From the NCBI RefSeq assembly GCF_015461835.1, contig NZ_JACOPX010000013.1, forward strand, positions 124,001 through 188,000: a stretch of DNA of 64,000 nt, given 5' to 3'. Source of the DNA: Pseudomonas neuropathica (GTDB taxonomy: Bacteria; Pseudomonadota; Gammaproteobacteria; Pseudomonadales; Pseudomonadaceae). Shown in pieces: positions 54,789 through 62,254 of the stretch. The position numbers and the translations under genes were made by a program. The first letter of the stretch is position 1, and every line of letters begins with the position of its first letter. The notes under the pieces were generated by a model. It was not told the origin of the DNA, made no database searches, and saw only the letters and a program-made list of their open reading frames with translations.

Positions 54789-56132
54789 ATGTTCGAACCA
54801 GTCAACGAGTCGTCCTTTCGTCTCGATGTAGCGGGCCTGTCCGACCCTTTCGAAGTCCTGGCCTTTACCGGTAGCGAAGCCCTCAGCGAATCCTTTGCGT
54901 TCGAGATCGATGTGTTGATCGACGATCCGCACCTGGATCTCGCCGGCCTGCTATACCGTTCGGCGTTCCTCTGTTTCGGGCCGTCGGGGGAGGGCGTGCA
55001 CGGGCAATTGCAGAGCCTTGTCCAGCATGAACACGCAGAGGGTTCGAGATTGAGCCGGATCCGTCTGGGGCCGAAACTCGCTTGCCTCGGGCTGCGCTTC
55101 AGCCAGCGCATCTTCAGTGGCCGTTCGGTGCCGCAGATCATCGAACAAGTGCTCAGGGAGCACGGGATTGTTGGTGCCCAGCGCCGCTTCGATCTGTCCG
55201 GCGGCTACCCGGCCCGGACGTTCTGCACGCAGTACCGCGAGTCCGATTTGCAACTGCTCCAGCGCTTGTGTGCGCAGGCGCGGATTCACTACTACTTTGA
55301 ACACGATCGCGACCGGCATTGCCTGGTGTTCGCCGATGATCCGGCGCAGTTACCCGTAGCCGGTACCGCGCAGTATCCGTGCGGGGACGACGGGCAAGAC
55401 AGGTCACCCGCGTTGCGGCAATGGCAATTGCAAAGTGCAATCGGGACCCGTTTATCGGGTGTGCAACGGGCTGAAGGCCAGAGTGAACTGCCAGCGTTGC
55501 GCAGCGGTCGCTGGCTGCGGTTGGCCGGTCATCCCTTCGCTGAATGCAATCGGCCGTGGTTGCTCACACGCATTGAACATCGCGCCGATCCATCCCGTGA
55601 ACCTCCCTACGTCAACCGCCTGTTCGGTACGGTGCAAGTGCCGTACACATCGGCTACAGCGCCATCGCGCCTGCGCATGCACAGCCTGCAACGGGCCTGG
55701 GTGGTGGCGGTCGATGAACCGCAGCCTGACCGGATGCGCCCGGTGGCGGTGCAATTCGACTGGCTCTACCAGGGCGAAGGGGCCGCCCCGAGTCATTGTT
55801 GGCTACCGCTTGCGCCGTCCCTGGCGCAGGTGTCCATGGCGGCGCTGAGCGAGGGTGTCGAGGTGGTGGTGAGTTTCTTCGAAGGGGATCCGGATCAGCC
55901 GATGATCAGCGGCGTGCTGCAGCCGCCATCTGCCGTTGCCGACACCGATGATGACCTGCCGATGCCTCTGCCAGACAGCCTGGTGAGTGACGGCTTGCAG
56001 CAACTGCTGACTTGCGGTGAACCGTTGCTGCTGTTGTGCCTGATTCCCGGCGGCGGCAGTTTCAACCATTGCGCTCAATCGGTGTGCAGTTGTCGATTGG
56101 TCACCGCGCTTGAACAGAGCGGCGCAACATGA
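54789..56132 (+). CDS. Short VgrG-type T6SS spike protein
   Basis: A 447-residue VgrG-family protein. The gp27-like region starts FRLDVAGLSDPFEVLAFTG and includes SDLQLLQRLCAQARIHYYFEHD near residue 155. The gp5-like OB-fold region includes GVEVVVSFFEGDPDQPMISG near residue 355. Full VgrGs run to about 650 residues with a beta-helix needle. Here the chain ends soon after the OB fold in an unusual Cys-rich tail (HCAQSVCSC). Its stop overlaps the DUF4123 gene start (ATGA). No core T6SS genes are nearby, so it must use an apparatus encoded elsewhere, if it is active. Confidence 0.86.
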   Translation: MFEPVNESSFRLDVAGLSDPFEVLAFTGSEALSESFAFEIDVLIDDPHLDLAGLLYRSAFLCFGPSGEGVHGQLQSLVQHEHAEGSRLSRIRLGPKLACLGLRFSQRIFSGRSVPQIIEQVLREHGIVGAQRRFDLSGGYPARTFCTQYRESDLQLLQRLCAQARIHYYFEHDRDRHCLVFADDPAQLPVAGTAQYPCGDDGQDRSPALRQWQLQSAIGTRLSGVQRAEGQSELPALRSGRWLRLAGHPFAECNRPWLLTRIEHRADPSREPPYVNRLFGTVQVPYTSATAPSRLRMHSLQRAWVVAVDEPQPDRMRPVAVQFDWLYQGEGAAPSHCWLPLAPSLAQVSMAALSEGVEVVVSFFEGDPDQPMISGVLQPPSAVADTDDDLPMPLPDSLVSDGLQQLLTCGEPLLLLCLIPGGGSFNHCAQSVCSCRLVTALEQSGAT

Positions 56133-56923
56133 ATGGCGCGGCGCTTGAGCCCATGGCGCAGTGGCTGTTGCTCGATGGCCCGGATGCACCGCAGGCCTTG
56201 CTGACCCTGCACCGGGCTTTTGCCGGTGTGCAGTGTTTCAGCCTGTTCGAAGGCACTGAGTTCGAACCGGTCAGCGAGCACGGCCCGGTGTTGATCGAGC
56301 TGCGTGACTGCCCGGCATTGGCCGCGTTGTGTCACAGCGACCCGAACACCTGGCGCGGGCTGTTGCTGAGCAGTGAGGTTGCGGCGCAACAACTGCTGAG
56401 TCACTTGCAGCGCATGCTCACGGTGTCGTTTGGATTGAACCACCGGGCTTTGCTCAGCTATTACAACCGGCAGACCGCGAGCTATTTTTTCGATGCCTGC
56501 GACGCCGCTGAGCTGAGCCGCTGGCTCGGCCCGATCCGTCAGCTGCGCTGGTTCGGTGGCACTTGGGCCGACCGGGCTATTGGCAGTCTGGGCTGGCAGC
56601 AGTTGCGCAACCCGGGGCTAGCCGTCGAGCCGCTGAGCATCGAAGAAAGCCTGACCCGGCGCCAGCGCGAACGCCTGCAAACCTGCTTGCTGGAGCAGCA
56701 TATCTGGCGCTGGTGCCAATCGCTGGGAACCGATTACGCGACGATGGCCTCCCATGTGCATCAAGGCCTGACGCTGGGATTCAGCGACCGCACCGTGCTC
56801 GATGGCTGGTTATGGCTACGCTTGCTGCATCCGCGAGCCGTGCTGGTGCCACCGCCGGTGGGGCTGACCCAGCAGCAGCGGCTTGACCATGTGCGGCGCC
56901 AGTGGCGCAGCGATCAGTCCTGA
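56129..56923 (+). CDS. DUF4123 T6SS adaptor (Tap/TEC) protein
   Basis: A 264-residue protein with the DUF4123 pattern: WLLLDGPDAPQALLTLH near the start, FEGTEFEPVSEHGPVLIEL near residue 33, and RHLQRMLTV-like and LLSYYNRQTASYF segments near 100-115. DUF4123 proteins load effectors onto VgrG. Translation is coupled to the short vgrG (4-bp overlap). A lipoprotein hydrolase gene follows 17 bp later, the position usually held by the cargo effector. Confidence 0.88.
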   Translation: MNGAALEPMAQWLLLDGPDAPQALLTLHRAFAGVQCFSLFEGTEFEPVSEHGPVLIELRDCPALAALCHSDPNTWRGLLLSSEVAAQQLLSHLQRMLTVSFGLNHRALLSYYNRQTASYFFDACDAAELSRWLGPIRQLRWFGGTWADRAIGSLGWQQLRNPGLAVEPLSIEESLTRRQRERLQTCLLEQHIWRWCQSLGTDYATMASHVHQGLTLGFSDRTVLDGWLWLRLLHPRAVLVPPPVGLTQQQRLDHVRRQWRSDQS

Positions 56924-56940
56924 GGCGAGGTTCGGCGCGT

Positions 56941-57804
56941 ATGGCAGGTTTATTCCGGCAAGGGTTGGGGATCGTGTTGCTGCTGGTGCTGGGCGGTTGT
57001 TCGCCGGTGCAGTTGCTCAATGCGTTGACTCCTGACAGCACGTACGCCAAAACCGTGGGCATCGCCTATGGCGACGATCCTCGGCAGAAGCTCGACGTGT
57101 ATGTGCCGCATCAGCCGATGCCCGGCGCGCCGGTGGTGGTGTTTTTCTATGGCGGCAGCTGGAACAGCGGTTCGCGCGTCGACTACCGCTTTGTCGGCGA
57201 AGCGCTGGCGTCCCGAGGGATTGTTGCCGTGGTGGCGGATTACCGTTTGTATCCACAGGTGCGCTATCCGCTGTTCCTGCAAGACGGGGCGCGTGCGGTG
57301 GCATGGACCAAAGCGCATATCCACGAGTTTTCCGGCAACCCGCAGCGCTTGTATCTGATGGGACACAGCTCGGGCGGGTACAACGCGGCGATGCTCGCGC
57401 TGGACAGCGAATGGCTCGCGGCGGTGGGCATGTCGCCCAGGGATTTACAAGGCTGGATCGGTCTGGCCGGGCCGTATGATTTTCTGCCGATCAAGAATCC
57501 CGAGGTGCGTCCGGTGTTCTTCTGGCCGGATTCACCGCCGCAGTCGCAGCCGATCAACCATGTCAGTCGCGGCGCACCGCCTGCGCTGTTGATTGCGGCA
57601 AGCCGGGATGATCTGGTCAACCCGACGCGCAACACCGGCGGTCTCGCAAGCAAGCTGCGCGAGGCCGGTGTGCCGGCGCAGGATTTGTATTATTCGCGGC
57701 CCAGCCACATAACCTTGGTGGCGACCCTGTCGCGGCCGTTGCGGCGTCTGGCGCCGGTGCTCGATCAGGTGGTCGGGTTTATCGCCCATACGCCGAGTCA
57801 GTGA
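56941..57804 (+). CDS. Alpha/beta hydrolase lipoprotein (carboxylesterase-like)
   Basis: A 287-residue exported hydrolase. The signal ends in lipobox LGGC (Cys near residue 21), predicting a lipoprotein. The alpha/beta hydrolase core shows an oxyanion segment FYGGSWNSGSR (near 73), nucleophile motif GHSSGGYN (Ser near 142), acid region ASRDDLVNPT (near 220) and His in RPSHITLV (near 257). It resembles the BD-FAE/kynurenine-formamidase-like esterases. The ATG at 56941 puts the lipobox at the right distance. It directly follows vgrG and the adaptor, so it may belong to that module, although a Sec-lipoprotein signal is odd for a T6SS cargo. It overlaps the convergent MATE gene by 7 bp. Confidence 0.87.
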   Translation: MAGLFRQGLGIVLLLVLGGCSPVQLLNALTPDSTYAKTVGIAYGDDPRQKLDVYVPHQPMPGAPVVVFFYGGSWNSGSRVDYRFVGEALASRGIVAVVADYRLYPQVRYPLFLQDGARAVAWTKAHIHEFSGNPQRLYLMGHSSGGYNAAMLALDSEWLAAVGMSPRDLQGWIGLAGPYDFLPIKNPEVRPVFFWPDSPPQSQPINHVSRGAPPALLIAASRDDLVNPTRNTGGLASKLREAGVPAQDLYYSRPSHITLVATLSRPLRRLAPVLDQVVGFIAHTPSQ

Positions 57805-59147
57805 ACGCCGCCACTGAACCAGCCATCGTTGTGCTTGAGCCACCAGGCTTGCGCACCGAGGGTCAGGCTGCGCAACACCATGAACAGCAGAAAAGATATC
57901 CACAGCCCGTGATTGCCCAGACCTTGCAGCGCCCAGGCGAACGGCAATAACAGCACCACGGTGATCAGCATGCCGTTGCGCATTTCCCGCGCGCGGGTGG
58001 CGCCGATGAACAAACCGTCGAGCAGGTAGCTCCAGACTGCAATCAGCGGCAGCACGGCGAGGTAGGGCAGGTAGACGAACGCGGTGTCGCGCACGCTCTG
58101 GATGTCAGTCTGCATCTCGATGAACAAGTGCCCGGCCAGCAGGAACAGCAGGGCGAAGCCGAGGCTGGCGATCAGTGACCAGCCGCCTGCCACCACCAGC
58201 GAGCGACGCAGGGCCAGACGATCACGGGCACCGATGGCGTGTCCGCACAAGGCTTCGACGGCGTGGGCCAGACCGTCCAGCGCATGCGCGGTGAGCAGCA
58301 AGCCATTGAGCAGCAGCGCGTTGGCGGCCACCGTCGAATCACCCAGGCGCGCCCCTTGTACGGTGATCATGAAAAACACCGATTGCAGCGCCAGGCTGCG
58401 GATAAAGATATCGCGGTTGACCGCCAGCAACGGGCGCCAGCTCTGCCAGATTTTCAGCGCTGCCCAAGCGATGTGCCCGGGGTACGCGCGCAGCGCCTTG
58501 CGGGTCAGCAGCAGGCCGAGCAGGGCGCCGCTCCATTCGGCGATCACCGAGGCCCGCGCCGAACCGACCACGCCCCAATCCAGGCCGATGACGAACCACA
58601 GATTGAGGACGATGTTGATCAGGTTGGTGGTCAGCAGAATCGCCAGCGGCGCCCGGGCATTTTGCGTACCGAGGAACCAGCCGACCAGCGCATAACTGGC
58701 CAGCGCCGCCGGCAGGCCGAACAGGCGTGTATGGAAAAAGTCCCGGGTGAGTTGATCCAGCTCCGCTGACGGTTGCATGAAGTGCAACGCAACACCACTC
58801 AGCGGCACACCCAAGGTGCCAAGCACCAGTGCCAGTCCCATCGCCAGCAGCAAGCCCTGCAACAGAATCTGCCGCAACGCCGCACCGTCGCTGCGCCCGG
58901 CGGCCTGCGCGGCAAATCCGGTGGTGCCCATGCGCAGAAAGCCCATGGCCCAGGCGAGAAAGGTGTACAGGCTGGCACCGACCGCCACTGCGCCTAATTG
59001 ATGGGCGTGGGGCAAGTGGCCGATAACGGTGCTGTCGACCAGCGCCACCAACGGTACGGAAATATTGGACAGAATCATGGGCGCGGCAAGTGCCCAGACC
59101 TTGCGGTGCGTCGGGCGGTCGCGCCAGTCGGCGATCAGGTTGGACAT
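57798..59147 (-). CDS. MATE family efflux transporter (DinF-like)
   Basis: A 449-residue multidrug and toxin extrusion transporter with about 12 hydrophobic helices and two homologous halves. Landmarks are LAAPMILSNISVPLVALVDS at the start, MGTTGFAAQAAGRSD near 85 and HALDGLAHAVEALCGHAIGA near residue 280. This is the DinF/eukaryotic-like branch of the family. The start at 59147 has AAGGAG seven bases upstream; the frame extends further without support. Substrate unknown. Confidence 0.93.
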   Translation of the reverse strand: MSNLIADWRDRPTHRKVWALAAPMILSNISVPLVALVDSTVIGHLPHAHQLGAVAVGASLYTFLAWAMGFLRMGTTGFAAQAAGRSDGAALRQILLQGLLLAMGLALVLGTLGVPLSGVALHFMQPSAELDQLTRDFFHTRLFGLPAALASYALVGWFLGTQNARAPLAILLTTNLINIVLNLWFVIGLDWGVVGSARASVIAEWSGALLGLLLTRKALRAYPGHIAWAALKIWQSWRPLLAVNRDIFIRSLALQSVFFMITVQGARLGDSTVAANALLLNGLLLTAHALDGLAHAVEALCGHAIGARDRLALRRSLVVAGGWSLIASLGFALLFLLAGHLFIEMQTDIQSVRDTAFVYLPYLAVLPLIAVWSYLLDGLFIGATRAREMRNGMLITVVLLLPFAWALQGLGNHGLWISFLLFMVLRSLTLGAQAWWLKHNDGWFSGGVH

Positions 59148-59202
59148 GCGGGCTCCTTGGGGAGCGGCATTGTAGCGATTCCTCTGGCCTGAAACGCGAT
59201 TC

Positions 59203-59294
59203 ACTGTAGGAGTGAGCCTGCTCGCGATAGCGTCCGTTCAGTCAAAACAGCTTCGAATGACACACCGCTATCGCGAGCAGGCTCACTCCTACAA
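59203..59294. repeat. REP inverted pair (GTGAGCCTGC variant)
   Basis: TGTAGGAGTGAGCCTGCTCG and its reverse complement ending CAGGCTCACTCCTACA face each other across about 50 bases, with CGATAGCG/CGCTATCG arms inside. It is related to the copy at 13644. A lone half element (TGTGGGAGCGAGCCTGC) lies near 59688. Confidence 0.92.
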
Positions 59295-59306
59295 GGTTTT
59301 GTGGCG

Positions 59307-59600
59307 CTAGTGAATAATCCAGCTAAGCAGCCACAACCCCAGCAACAACCAGATGATCCCGGCAATGATCGACGCATTCATGAACGCGCGAATCGCCGAC
59401 CACAACAGCATCAGCCCGACAATCAGGGCGATGATGCTGATGATCGAGGTGTCCATGCCCAGGGTTTTGGCCAGCCCGTCGACAAAGTTGCCGCCGGCAT
59501 TGCTCAGAATGTTGAACAAACCACTGAGGCCATCGACGATAAACCGGATGACCGAACCGAGCGCCTGCCCGAGCCATTCGAAAAAGCTTTCTACCTGCAT
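59307..59600 (-). CDS. Small integral membrane protein
   Basis: A 97-residue protein (MQVESFFEWLGQALG...) with an amphipathic first half and two adjacent hydrophobic helices at about 53-70 and 75-95 (IISIIALIVGLMLLW; IIAGIIWLLLGLWLL). I do not recognise a named family. The open frame extends far upstream, but only the ATG at 59600 gives a sensible membrane-protein start. It stands alone between a REP pair and the MazG-like gene. Confidence 0.72.
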   Translation of the reverse strand: MQVESFFEWLGQALGSVIRFIVDGLSGLFNILSNAGGNFVDGLAKTLGMDTSIISIIALIVGLMLLWSAIRAFMNASIIAGIIWLLLGLWLLSWIIH

Positions 59601-59759
59601 GTGTGCATCCTGATGAAAGAGCTGAGCCTTGGGCCACAACGCGGGTGGCCGAGTTCCCTGCATGATAGAAGGTTTGCACCCATTCTGTGTGGGAGCGAGC
59701 CTGCGCCGCTTGCCTTTGGTGGGTATCCCCCCGAAGCTATACGCCTTCAGGAGAACCCG

Positions 59760-60062
59760 ATGAACCTTGTTGAACTGACCGAACGCCTGCACGCCATTCG
59801 CGACCGTAATGACTGGCGGCAATTTCACAGCCCGAAAAACCTCGCCATGGCAGCCAGTGTCGAAATGTCCGAACTGGTGGAAATCTTCCAGTGGCTGACT
59901 GAAGACCAGTCGCGCCAGTTGCCCGCCGACAAACTCGCCCACGCCGGTCAGGAAGTCGGCGATATCGTGTTGTATCTGTTGCTGCTGTGCAGCGAGTTGG
60001 GCCTGGACATGAATGAAGTGGTGCGCGCCAAGCTTGCCGACAGCGAACGGCGGTTCAGCTGA
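59760..60062 (+). CDS. MazG-like nucleotide pyrophosphohydrolase
   Basis: A 100-residue all-helical NTP pyrophosphatase. It has the MazG-family acidic motifs: SVEMSELVEIFQWLTE (E-x-x-E-x) near residue 33 and EVGDIVLYLLLL (E-x-x-D) near 66, which bind Mg2+. It resembles the small dCTPase-like MazG proteins that clean non-canonical nucleotides. The Shine-Dalgarno AGGAG is seven bases before the ATG. Its stop overlaps the cmoM start (ATGA). Confidence 0.92.
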   Translation: MNLVELTERLHAIRDRNDWRQFHSPKNLAMAASVEMSELVEIFQWLTEDQSRQLPADKLAHAGQEVGDIVLYLLLLCSELGLDMNEVVRAKLADSERRFS

Positions 60063-60811
60063 TGAGCGACCGGCATTTCGATCAGTTGGCGACGCGGTTC
60101 GCCGAAAAAATCTATGGCGGCGCGAAAGGCGCGATTCGCCTCGCGGTGTTGCAGGCCGACCTAATCGAGGCACTGCCGGATCGTCCGTTGCGCGTTCTCG
60201 ACATCGGTGGTGGTCTCGGCCACATGTCGCTGTGGCTGGCCGAGCGCGGCCACGATGTGACCTTCACCGAGCCGGCCGCGCCGATGCTCGAAGGTGCGCG
60301 CCAGCGTTTTGCCGAGGCTGGGCAAACCGCGACGTTCATTCAGGCATCGTGGCAGGAACTGCTCGGCCAACTCAACGAACCGTACGATCTGGTGATCTGC
60401 CACGCCGTGCTCGAATGGCTGGCCGAACCCCACGCGATCCTGCCGGTGCTGCACCAACTCACCAAGCCCGGCGGCTGGTTGTCGCTGGCGTTCTACAACC
60501 GCGACGCGCTGATCTACCGCAACCTGCTCAAAGGCCATTTCAAGAAAATGCGCAAGAACAGCATGGCCGGGGAAAAGCAGAGCCTGACCCCGCAACAGCC
60601 TCTCGACCCACGGGAATTGGCAACGCAACTCGACGGCCTGTGGCAGGTCGAAACCCAAAGCGGGATCAGGGTTTTCCACGACTACATGCCGGTGGAATTC
60701 CAGGCCCGCGCCGAACTCGCGGATTTGCTTGAGATGGAGCTCGCTCACCGCCGTCACCCAAGCTTCGCCGGGCTTGGGCGCTATTTGCACTGGATCTGCC
60801 GGCCGATCTGA
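60062..60811 (+). CDS. cmoM: tRNA 5-carboxymethoxyuridine methyltransferase CmoM
   Basis: SAM-dependent methyltransferase of 249 residues that methylates cmo5U at the tRNA wobble position. It parallels E. coli CmoM (formerly SmtA) in the start DRHFDQLATRFAEKIYGG, SAM motif LRVLDIGGGLGHMS, ICHAVLEWLAEP, LSLAFYNRDALIYRNLLKG and RVFHDYMP, and in the LGRYLHW end. It is coupled to the MazG-like gene and followed 12 bp later by a DUF4136 lipoprotein gene. Confidence 0.93.
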   Translation: MSDRHFDQLATRFAEKIYGGAKGAIRLAVLQADLIEALPDRPLRVLDIGGGLGHMSLWLAERGHDVTFTEPAAPMLEGARQRFAEAGQTATFIQASWQELLGQLNEPYDLVICHAVLEWLAEPHAILPVLHQLTKPGGWLSLAFYNRDALIYRNLLKGHFKKMRKNSMAGEKQSLTPQQPLDPRELATQLDGLWQVETQSGIRVFHDYMPVEFQARAELADLLEMELAHRRHPSFAGLGRYLHWICRPI

Positions 60812-60823
60812 TCGGAGCGCGAC

Positions 60824-61438
60824 ATGAAAGCTCAATCCGGGTTATTGCTGATCTGTCTGGGGTTGGCTGCTTGCCAGAGCAGCAACCCGTACGTGGCGCA
60901 ATCGCGGCCCTTGCCGCCGGCGCCAGCGCAAGCCGCCACTACGTTTGACCGCAGCGCGTACCCGGCGCCGCCGCGTGATTACGGGCGCTATCGCAGCTGG
61001 GCCTGGCTCAACGGGCAACTGCCGCCGGGCACGGCCTGGGCGGATTCGGCGCAAGTGGCCGAAGCGGTGAGCAACGCGCTGGATCAGCGCGGTTTGCGCC
61101 CATTGCACGACAATCGCCCGGCCGACCTGTTGGTCAGCGCCGATCTGCGGCTGGAAACCCGTTTGCGGCAGGTCCAGGACGACTACGGCTACTATGGCGG
61201 CGGATACGGCGGCTACGATCGATATGGTCGCGGTTATGGCATGTACAACACGGTGCCGATCGTGCGCACGTATTCGGAGCAGGTCGTGGTGGTGCAGGTC
61301 AATCTGTTCGACGCCGGCAGCGGGCAACCGGTCTGGAGTGCCAGTGCCGAAACCGCGAACAAGGGCAGCGAAATCGATCGCACCGATTCGATCCGCGAAG
61401 CTGTGGAAAAGGCCATGTCGGCGTATCCTCCGAGTTAG
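60824..61438 (+). CDS. DUF4136 lipoprotein (first of pair)
   Basis: A 204-residue lipoprotein: signal with lipobox LAAC (Cys17), a Pro-rich linker, then a DUF4136 domain. That domain has YRSWAWLNGQLPPG near residue 57, an AVSNALDQRGLRP segment, a Gly/Tyr-rich loop (YYGGGYGGYDRYGRGYG), and a VVQVNLFDAGSGQPVWSA strand pair. Envelope location is expected; function is unknown. It is paralogous to the next gene. Confidence 0.9.
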   Translation: MKAQSGLLLICLGLAACQSSNPYVAQSRPLPPAPAQAATTFDRSAYPAPPRDYGRYRSWAWLNGQLPPGTAWADSAQVAEAVSNALDQRGLRPLHDNRPADLLVSADLRLETRLRQVQDDYGYYGGGYGGYDRYGRGYGMYNTVPIVRTYSEQVVVVQVNLFDAGSGQPVWSASAETANKGSEIDRTDSIREAVEKAMSAYPPS

Positions 61439-61492
61439 CTTTCTGCCAACGGGAAGCTGCCGCAGGTTCATGTCTTCAACCGGAGAAAAACC

Positions 61493-62050
61493 ATGTTCCG
61501 CCGTCTCGCTTTACTGGCCATGGCCGCGCTGCTCAGCGCCTGCGCCGCCAACCAGGTCAACCACGACTTCGATGCCAGCCGCGACTTTGCCGCCTATCGC
61601 AGCTGGAGCTGGAAAGACCCCGCCCTGCAATATCGCCCCGATGATCCACGAATCAAAAGCGACCTGACCGAACAGCGCATCCGCCAGGCCGTCGCCGATC
61701 AGCTCGACCAGCGCGGTTTGCGTCCTGCGGCGGCGGGGGCCAAGGGTGACCTGAATGTGCAGACCTACCTGATCGTCGAGGATCGTCAGCAGCAAGTGAC
61801 GACCAATTACGGTGGCGGTTGGGGTGGCCCGTGGAACGGCTACTGGGGCGCACCGATGTACAACGAAACGCGCAACATCACCTACAAGGTCGCGACCATC
61901 CAGATCGACCTGCTCGACGGCAAGGACGGCAAACTGGTGTGGCGCGGCAGCGATGAGCAGATGCTCGCCAGCAGGCCGAATCCCGAAGATCGCAGCAATG
62001 CCATTCGCGAGACTGTCGGGCGGATTCTGGCCAACTATCCACCGCGTTGA
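61493..62050 (+). CDS. DUF4136 lipoprotein (second of pair)
   Basis: A 185-residue lipoprotein with lipobox LSAC (Cys17) and a DUF4136 domain. It shares with the preceding protein the segments YRSWSWKDP, VADQLDQRGLRP, a Gly/Trp-rich loop, IQIDLLDGKDGKLVWRG and the ending NYPPR (versus AYPPS). A tandem duplication is clear. Transcription ends at a strong terminator 11 bp downstream. Confidence 0.9.
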   Translation: MFRRLALLAMAALLSACAANQVNHDFDASRDFAAYRSWSWKDPALQYRPDDPRIKSDLTEQRIRQAVADQLDQRGLRPAAAGAKGDLNVQTYLIVEDRQQQVTTNYGGGWGGPWNGYWGAPMYNETRNITYKVATIQIDLLDGKDGKLVWRGSDEQMLASRPNPEDRSNAIRETVGRILANYPPR

Positions 62051-62060
62051 GTCTGTTCAG

Positions 62061-62093
62061 AAAAAACGGGAGCCCCTGAGCTCCCGTTTTTTT
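62061..62093 (+). terminator. Intrinsic terminator after the DUF4136 pair
   Basis: AAAAAACGGGAGC pairs with GCTCCCGTTTTTTT around a CCCTGA loop: strong stem plus T-run. Confidence 0.95.
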
Positions 62094-62110
62094 GCCCTGC
62101 GACGACCACC

Positions 62111-62197
62111 GGTAGGAGCTGCCGAAGGCTGCGATCTTATGATTTTGCTTTTCAGAGGCCAAGATCAAAAGATCGCAGCCTGCGGCAGCTCCTACCG
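62111..62197. repeat. REP inverted pair
   Basis: GGTAGGAGCTGCCGAAGGCT on the left faces AGCCTGCGGCAGCTCCTACC on the right, joined by GATCTTATGAT and ATCAAAAGATC. It lies between the terminator and the TadG-like gene. Confidence 0.93.
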
Positions 62198-62254
62198 GGG
62201 ATTGCGCGTCTACACTCAGTTGCACCAATGGAGCTAGCGGCAAAGGAGTGCGCC

